Part shown: positions 5,149-9,772 of the stretch, one piece after another | Position numbering within the stretch: position 1 is the stretch's first letter | How the letters are laid out: every line of letters begins with the position of its first letter | Notes under the pieces: model-generated | Databases searched by the model: none | What the model was told of the DNA's origin: nothing | What the model saw: only the letters and a program-made list of their open reading frames with translations | Assembly (NCBI GenBank): GCA_964620345.1 | Contig: CAZUHK010000127.1 | Span: 1 to 9,772, forward strand | From: CAZUHK01 sp964620345 | GTDB lineage: Bacteria; Planctomycetota; Phycisphaerae; Phycisphaerales; Zrk34 | Direction of reading: 5' to 3' | DNA length: 9,772 nt | Translations under genes and position numbers: made by a program

Positions 5149-7351
5149 CGGTCAGATGCTGGTCACGTTCGATCAGCACTATCAGTTGCGCGATCTTTAT
5201 TTCCCGCATGTGGGGCAGGAGAACCACGTGGGCGGCGGGCCGTGCCGGTTCGGGGTGTACGCCGACCTGCCCGCGCCGCGCGGGCGCGAGCGACGCCGCA
5301 AACGCATCGCCTGGACCTACGACACCTGGAAGGCCAAGCTCGGCTACCGGTCGGACTCGCTGGTGACCGACGTGCAGCTCGAGCACCCGGACATGCAGCT
5401 TACGATGAGCTGCAACGACGTGGTCGATTTCCATCGCAACATCCTCGTCCGCCGCATCACCGTCAAGAACCTGCACAACCAGCCGCGGCAGATCACGCTG
5501 TACCACCACAACGACATTCGGATCTTCGGCACGAAGATCGGCGACACCGCGTACTTCGACCCGAACCTGCGGATGCTCGTGCATTACCGGCAGACGCGGT
5601 ACATGATGGTGGGCTTTTACACCGACGGGGAGCTTCGGCTGGACGAGTACGCCACGGGCAACAGCGGCTACGGCGGGGCCGAGGGAACCTGGCGCGACGC
5701 CGAGGACGGCGTGCTGGGCATGAACCCCATCGCCCAGGGCGCGGTGGATTCGACGATCGGCCTGCACCTGAACCTCCCCGCGGCCGGCGAGCAGGATGCC
5801 ACGGCCACGGCATGGATGATCCTCGGCATCGGCAAGAGCCGCGGCGACCTCGAAGCGTTGCACCGGTTCATCCACCGCGACGGGCCGCAGGCGGTGATCG
5901 ACCGCACCGGCGCGTACTGGCGGCTGTGGAGCTGGGCGAACAACTGGAACTTCGCCGACCTGCCGCAAGACGTGGTCGATCTGTTCCGTCGCTCGCTTCT
6001 GATCCTGCGCACGCAGATCGACAACAGCGGCGCGATCATCGCGGCCAATGATTCGGACATCATGCAGTTCTCGCGCGACACCTACTCGTACCTCTGGCCG
6101 CGCGACGGGGCGCTGGTCGCCCACGGGCTGGACCTGGCCGGGTACCCGGAAGTGACCCGGCGGTTCTACCACTTCTGCTCGCAGATCATCGAAGCCGGCG
6201 GGTACTTCCATCACAAGTACAACCCCGATGGGTCGGTCGCGTCGAGCTGGCACCCGTGGATGCACGAGGGGCACAGCCGCCTGCCGATCCAGGAGGACGA
6301 GACGGCGCTGGTGATCTGGGCGCTGTGGCAGCACTACTACCGTTACCGGGACATCGAGTTTGTCCGGCCGCTGTGGACGCGGCTGATCCAGGCCGCGGCG
6401 GAGTTCATGGTGCGCTACCGCGACCCGGCGACGGGGCTGCCGCTGCCCAGCTACGACCTGTGGGAGGAGCGCTGGGGGATTCACGCGTTCACGGTCGCCA
6501 GCGTGTACGGCGGGCTGCTGGCGGCGCGGAACTTCGCGGTCTGCTTCGGCGACCGCCGGCGAGCAAAGCGCTATGGCCAGGCGGCGCAGCAGGTGCGACA
6601 GGGGTTCTGCAGGCACATGTGGTCGGACGAGCACGATCGATTCCTCCGCCGCATCGAGCCGCTGGACATCGCCCGCGCCGGTCGGCTGATCGACCACGTC
6701 GCCGAGGGGCAGGACCCGTTCGCGACCAACGGCTGGGGCGGGGACGACGACGTCGAGTTTTACCGCGACCCGGTGATCGACAGCTCGATGTTCGGCATAT
6801 ACAAGTTTCAACTGCTCGACGTTCACGACCCGCGCGTCGAAAAGACCATGCGCGCGGTGAGCGAAGAGTTGCGGGTGAACACGCCGGTCGGCGGGATCGC
6901 GCGGTACGCCGAAGATCACTACCACCGCGTGAGCGACGACGTGAAGCGCGTGCCGGGCAACCCGTGGTTCATCTGCACGCTGTGGCTGGCCGACTGGCAC
7001 ATCGCCCACGCCAAGACCAAGGCCGACATCACCGAGGCGCTGGAACCGATGAAGTGGGTGGTGGCCCACGCGCTGCGTTCGGGCGGGCTGGCCGAGCAGG
7101 TGCACCCGCACACCGGCACGCCGCTGAGCGTCTCGCCGCTGACCTGGTCGCACGGCACGTTCGTCAACGTGGTGATCGACTACCTCGAAAAGCTGGCGGA
7201 CCTGGAGATCGTCGACCCGGACCACGGCCCGCACTACCGGCTGCGCGGCAGAGGCACGACACGCATCGCCGACCAGTTGCTCATCGACCGCTTCGAAGCG
7301 ATCGACCTGACCGGCCGCGACGCGGCAACCAACGGAGGCGACGATGAGTGA
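5123..7351 (+). CDS. Glycoside hydrolase family 15, glucoamylase-type
   Basis: The 742-aa protein should release glucose from non-reducing ends of alpha-glucans such as glycogen or maltodextrin. Residues 1 to about 270 fit the N-terminal beta-sandwich of bacterial glucoamylases, and from about 285 the (alpha/alpha)6 barrel follows. Hallmarks are W325-P-R-D328 in YLWPRDGALV, QEDETALVIWALW from 390, general acid E448 in YDLWEERWG, general base E658 in GGLAEQVHP, and SPLTWSHGTF shortly after. No signal peptide is seen, so it acts in the cytoplasm. The ATG at 5123 has GGAAGGA at 5107-5113, 9 nt upstream. It overlaps the debranching enzyme gene by 8 bp, so the pair forms a glycogen-degradation operon. 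Exact substrate preference (glucan, dextran or trehalose) cannot be read from sequence. Confidence 0.92.
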   Translation: MPRDIPVGNGQMLVTFDQHYQLRDLYFPHVGQENHVGGGPCRFGVYADLPAPRGRERRRKRIAWTYDTWKAKLGYRSDSLVTDVQLEHPDMQLTMSCNDVVDFHRNILVRRITVKNLHNQPRQITLYHHNDIRIFGTKIGDTAYFDPNLRMLVHYRQTRYMMVGFYTDGELRLDEYATGNSGYGGAEGTWRDAEDGVLGMNPIAQGAVDSTIGLHLNLPAAGEQDATATAWMILGIGKSRGDLEALHRFIHRDGPQAVIDRTGAYWRLWSWANNWNFADLPQDVVDLFRRSLLILRTQIDNSGAIIAANDSDIMQFSRDTYSYLWPRDGALVAHGLDLAGYPEVTRRFYHFCSQIIEAGGYFHHKYNPDGSVASSWHPWMHEGHSRLPIQEDETALVIWALWQHYYRYRDIEFVRPLWTRLIQAAAEFMVRYRDPATGLPLPSYDLWEERWGIHAFTVASVYGGLLAARNFAVCFGDRRRAKRYGQAAQQVRQGFCRHMWSDEHDRFLRRIEPLDIARAGRLIDHVAEGQDPFATNGWGGDDDVEFYRDPVIDSSMFGIYKFQLLDVHDPRVEKTMRAVSEELRVNTPVGGIARYAEDHYHRVSDDVKRVPGNPWFICTLWLADWHIAHAKTKADITEALEPMKWVVAHALRSGGLAEQVHPHTGTPLSVSPLTWSHGTFVNVVIDYLEKLADLEIVDPDHGPHYRLRGRGTTRIADQLLIDRFEAIDLTGRDAATNGGDDE

Positions 7352-9350
7352 GACGCGCACCGAAGGCGGCCTGCCGCGCTTCACGATCGACTTTACGAAG
7401 ACCGACGCCCCGCCGCTGCGGACCGAGTGGCTGCTGACCAACGGCACCGGCGCGTTCGCGATGGGCACGGCGGCCGGCGCCAACACCCGCCGCTACCACG
7501 GCCTGCTGGTCGGCGCGACCGACCCGCCGGTCGGCCGCGTCGTCGCGCTGAGCCAGGTGCTCGAAACGATCGGCTTCGACGGCCAGCGCCGCGAGCTGGG
7601 CACGTGCGAGTTCGCCGCGGAAGGCGCAAGCGTCCTGCACCCGCAGGGCTGGCGACACCTGACGCGGTTCGACAAGGACATCGCCGCGACGTGGCATTAC
7701 CGCATCGGCCCGGTCGCGGTCACGCGGCGGCTGCGGCTGATCCACAAGCGGCAGATGGGTGTGCTGGAATACCGCATCGAGCCGACCGGCGATGGCGCCG
7801 CGCCCGATCGGGTGTGTGTGGAGCTGCGCCCGCTCGTGGCGATGCGAGACTTTCACGCGCTGCGGCAGGCGTTCGTCGGGCCTCGGCTCGAACAGGCCCC
7901 GGCGGGGCCCGGCGTGACGGTCACCGCGGGCGACCTGCCGGCGCTGCGCCTGGAAGCCAGCGCCGGCCGATACGTGCGCGAGCCCGACTGGTGGCACCAC
8001 TTTTTCTACCGCGTCGAAGCCCAGCGCCAGCAGGACTGCACCGAATCGCTCTACTGCCCCGGCCGAATCGAGCACACCTTCGACGGCGGGCAGGCCGAGC
8101 AACTGGCGCTGGCATTCGGCATCGAGCCGATCGACTGGCCGACCATCCGCAAGCCCGACGCCCGGGCCGAACACCTGCGGCCGATCATCGCCCACGTCGG
8201 CGAAAACCACGCCGCGCTGGCCGTCGCCAGCGACGACTTTGTCGTCGATCGCACCGTGCAGGGCGAGCGGTCCACGACGATCATCGCCGGCTACCCCTGG
8301 TTCAGCGATTGGGGGCGGGACACGATGATCGCCCTGCCCGGCTGCCTGCTGACGACCGGCCGATTCGACGAAGCGCGGCGAACGCTGCTGACCTTCGCCA
8401 CCCACATCCGCCGCGGCCTGGTGCCCAACCGGTTCGACGACTACGGCGGCGACCCGCACTACAACACCGTCGACGCCCCCCTCTGGTTCGTCCACGCCGC
8501 GCTGGAATACCGCGAAGCGACCGCCGATGAAAAAACCTGGCGCCACACCCTCGCCGACGCCTGCCGACAGGTGCTCGACGGCTACGCGGCCGGAACCGAC
8601 TTCGACATCCGCCTCGACGGCGACGGCCTGATCACCGCGGGCAACTGGCAGACGCAACTGACCTGGATGGACGCGGCACGCGACGGCGTGGTGTTCACCC
8701 CCCGCCACGGCAAGGCCGTCGAGATCAACGCCCTGTGGCATCGCGCCCTGGTCGGCCTGGGCCAAGCCCTGGGCGAGGCCGGCTCGAAGTACCTCAGCCA
8801 GGCCCAACGCGCCAAGCGCAACTTCGTCAAGGTCTTCTGGTCCGACGAGCTGGGCTACTGCCACGACCACGTGACCGACGCCTACGCCGACCGTTCGCTT
8901 CGGCCCAACCAGGTGCTCGCCGCGTCGCTGCCCGCCTCGCCCCTGCCGATCACCAAGCAGAAAGCCATGCTCCAAGCCGTGCGCCAGAAGCTGCTCACGC
9001 CGATGGGCCTGCGCACCCTCCCGCCGGACGATCCAAACTACCACGGCCGCTACGAGGGCAGCATGTTTCAGCGCGACCAGGCGTACCACCAGGGCACGGT
9101 CTGGCCCTGGCCGCTGGGCCACTTCGTCGAGGCCTGGCTGCGGGCGCACAAGTTCTCCAAAAAGTCACGCACCCAAGCACGCGCATTTCTCCAGCCCCTG
9201 ATCGATTCACTCGATCGCGACGGGCTGGGCAGCATGAGCGAGATTTACGACGCCGACCCGCCCCACCCCCCCCGCGGCTGCCCCGCCCAGGCCTGGAGCG
9301 TCAGCGAAGTGTTGCGCGTGACCAACCTCATCGACCGCGACACACCGTAA
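7344..9350 (+). CDS. Glycogen debranching enzyme, archaeal type (amylo-alpha-1,6-glucosidase)
   Basis: The 668-aa protein should hydrolyse alpha-1,6 branch points in glycogen or limit dextrin. An N-terminal domain (about 20-245) opens with EWLLTNGTGAFAMGT and RRYHGLLVG, standard for this family. The C-terminal (alpha/alpha)6 catalytic domain follows, with GYPWFSDWGRDTMIALPG (W323-G-R-D326), YNTVDAPLWF (D377, a likely catalytic or binding acid), WMDAARDG, PNQVLA, and the late GSMFQRDQAYHQGTVWPW block. It lacks the extra 4-alpha-glucanotransferase domain of eukaryotic debranching enzymes. The ATG overlaps the GH15 stop, with GGAGG at 7334-7338. No signal peptide is seen. It complements the GH15 enzyme by removing branches that block exo-hydrolysis. 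Confidence 0.93.
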   Translation: MSETRTEGGLPRFTIDFTKTDAPPLRTEWLLTNGTGAFAMGTAAGANTRRYHGLLVGATDPPVGRVVALSQVLETIGFDGQRRELGTCEFAAEGASVLHPQGWRHLTRFDKDIAATWHYRIGPVAVTRRLRLIHKRQMGVLEYRIEPTGDGAAPDRVCVELRPLVAMRDFHALRQAFVGPRLEQAPAGPGVTVTAGDLPALRLEASAGRYVREPDWWHHFFYRVEAQRQQDCTESLYCPGRIEHTFDGGQAEQLALAFGIEPIDWPTIRKPDARAEHLRPIIAHVGENHAALAVASDDFVVDRTVQGERSTTIIAGYPWFSDWGRDTMIALPGCLLTTGRFDEARRTLLTFATHIRRGLVPNRFDDYGGDPHYNTVDAPLWFVHAALEYREATADEKTWRHTLADACRQVLDGYAAGTDFDIRLDGDGLITAGNWQTQLTWMDAARDGVVFTPRHGKAVEINALWHRALVGLGQALGEAGSKYLSQAQRAKRNFVKVFWSDELGYCHDHVTDAYADRSLRPNQVLAASLPASPLPITKQKAMLQAVRQKLLTPMGLRTLPPDDPNYHGRYEGSMFQRDQAYHQGTVWPWPLGHFVEAWLRAHKFSKKSRTQARAFLQPLIDSLDRDGLGSMSEIYDADPPHPPRGCPAQAWSVSEVLRVTNLIDRDTP

Positions 9351-9362
9351 CCGGCTGCCACG

Positions 9363-9386
9363 CACACCGTCCCGAAGGGCGGTGTG
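9363..9386 (+). terminator. Hairpin 12 nt after the debranching gene stop (possible terminator)
   Basis: CACACCG pairs with CGGTGTG, and after a single bulged T an inner CCC-GAA-GGG stem closes the loop. It lies directly downstream of the TAA at 9348-9350, where a terminator would be expected. No run of T follows (TCAAGG), so it may work as an mRNA 3' end stabiliser or a weak terminator. It is the first of three related palindromes. Confidence 0.5.
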
Positions 9387-9443
9387 TCAAGGTCCACAAC
9401 ACCAACCCGCTTAGAGCACCCCTCAGCGACCCGTAGCCGGTGC

Positions 9444-9474
9444 CACACCTTGTCCGCTTCAGCGGCAAGGTGTG
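9444..9474. repeat. Palindromic element 2
   Basis: CACACCTTG pairs perfectly with CAAGGTGTG (9 bp). Inside, after a bulged T at 9453, CCGC pairs with GCGG around TTCA. This is the longest hairpin in the window. It repeats the design of 9363-9386, with different stem bases that still pair. It is REP-like, but could be an RNA structure or terminator. Confidence 0.6.
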
Positions 9475-9487
9475 CGGGAGTCCGCAC

Positions 9488-9522
9488 GGCATCACACCTT
9501 GCCCTTCGGGACAAGCCATGCC
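9488..9522. repeat. Palindromic element 3 (opposite orientation)
   Basis: CTTG (9498-9501) pairs with CAAG (9512-9515), enclosing CCC-TTC-GGG and a bulged A. An outer GGCAT (9488-9492) pairs with ATGCC (9518-9522). Read on the minus strand, its core TCCCGAAGGGC is identical to the core of the element at 9363-9386, and its right flank CAAGGTGTG matches element 2. Confidence 0.5.
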
Positions 9523-9666
9523 ACCCGACAGACGCGACGCTGCAACCCGCTCTATTGATCCCCAATCCCAACGCCCACCGGCAGACCCGGCTTTCATCGT
9601 TTCTTTTCCTCTCTCGCCCCCGGCGGAGTCAATACTCAGTGATGTCCTGTTTCCGGTCTGGCATGC

Positions 9667-9772
9667 TCAGATGGCTTGTCGTTGGGCTTGCCAGTAGGGT
9701 TGCCAGAGGTTGAACTGATAGGAAATTTGATTCCAGGCGGGCCGGGATCGGGGGCTTGGGGGGTGAGGGGTT
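9667..9772 (-). CDS. Possible C-terminus of a convergent gene (partial)
   Basis: The minus strand has an open frame from the window edge to a TGA at 9669-9667, about 34 residues. It ends AWNQISYQFNLWQPYWQAQR followed by QAI, after a proline-rich stretch. The aromatic, polar composition looks protein-like, not like random GC-rich translation, but the segment is short and no family is recognised. It would be convergent with the debranching gene. Non-coding DNA cannot be excluded. Confidence 0.3.
   Translation of the reverse strand, partial: TPHPPSPRSRPAWNQISYQFNLWQPYWQAQRQAI

Larger units (their letters stand above)
9351..9666. other. Intergenic region with three related palindromes
   Basis: No supported gene is seen in this stretch. 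Composition is less GC-biased than the preceding genes. Palindromes occupy 9363-9386, 9444-9474 and 9488-9522, listed separately. From 9523 to 9666 I see no further gene, repeat or convincing regulatory site. Confidence 0.6.

Noticed and set aside
5081..7486. Very long open frame (801 codons) on the minus strand opposite GH15
   Set aside because: Translation is low-complexity, rich in Arg, Val, Pro and His, with no family motifs, while the plus strand encodes an intact GH15 with catalytic residues. This is a usual side effect of high third-position GC.
7281..9149. Long open frame (622 codons) on the minus strand opposite the debranching enzyme
   Set aside because: Same artefact of GC-biased codons; it also runs across the coupled junction of two well-supported genes.
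9328..9597. 89-codon minus-strand frame with a good AGAGGAAA ribosome binding site before ATG 9597
   Set aside because: It passes through all three palindromes and overlaps the end of the debranching gene; the peptide looks like non-coding translation.

Overview
The window is GC-rich chromosomal DNA. It holds a bacterial ATP synthase operon on the minus strand, a pair of alpha-glucan-degrading genes on the plus strand, and between them a two-gene cassette that looks inserted. Gene content (atpZ-I-B-E-F-H order, a GH15 glucoamylase coupled to an archaeal-type debranching enzyme, very high GC) would fit Planctomycetota such as Phycisphaerae. That placement is inference; no marker in the window settles it.

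Layout. 1-3174 (minus): atpH (cut by the window edge), atpF, atpE, atpB, an atpI-like gene and an atpZ-like gene, transcribed right to left. A strong sigma70-like promoter (TTGACA, 17 bp, TAGTCT) lies at 3305-3277. GC-rich hairpins flank atpE on both sides. They could help the c subunit accumulate in excess, but that role is inferred.

3387-5148: a perfect 92-bp direct repeat (3387-3478 and 5057-5148) brackets 1578 bp of clearly lower GC. The repeat contains the ribosome binding site, the start codon and almost nine codons of the GH15 gene. The left copy therefore starts a 17-codon dead-end reading frame, and the right copy starts the intact GH15 gene. The insert carries two translationally coupled genes. 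One encodes a 142-aa DUF6884-like protein. The other encodes a 316-aa HhH-GPD DNA glycosylase of the endonuclease III type, with an N-terminal CxxC/CxxC zinc-ribbon-like module, catalytic Lys and Asp, and a C-terminal Cx6Cx2Cx5C iron-sulfur motif. No transposase or integrase is present. This is the most interesting part of the window: a compact putative DNA-base-recognition module captured next to a host promoter with an unusually long duplication.

5123-9350 (plus): GH15 glucoamylase-type hydrolase, overlapping by 8 bp with a glycogen debranching enzyme. Together they would hydrolyse glycogen or maltodextrins in the cytoplasm.

9351-9772: intergenic DNA with three related palindromes that share a bulged-hairpin design, followed by what may be the C-terminus of a convergent minus-strand gene running off the window.
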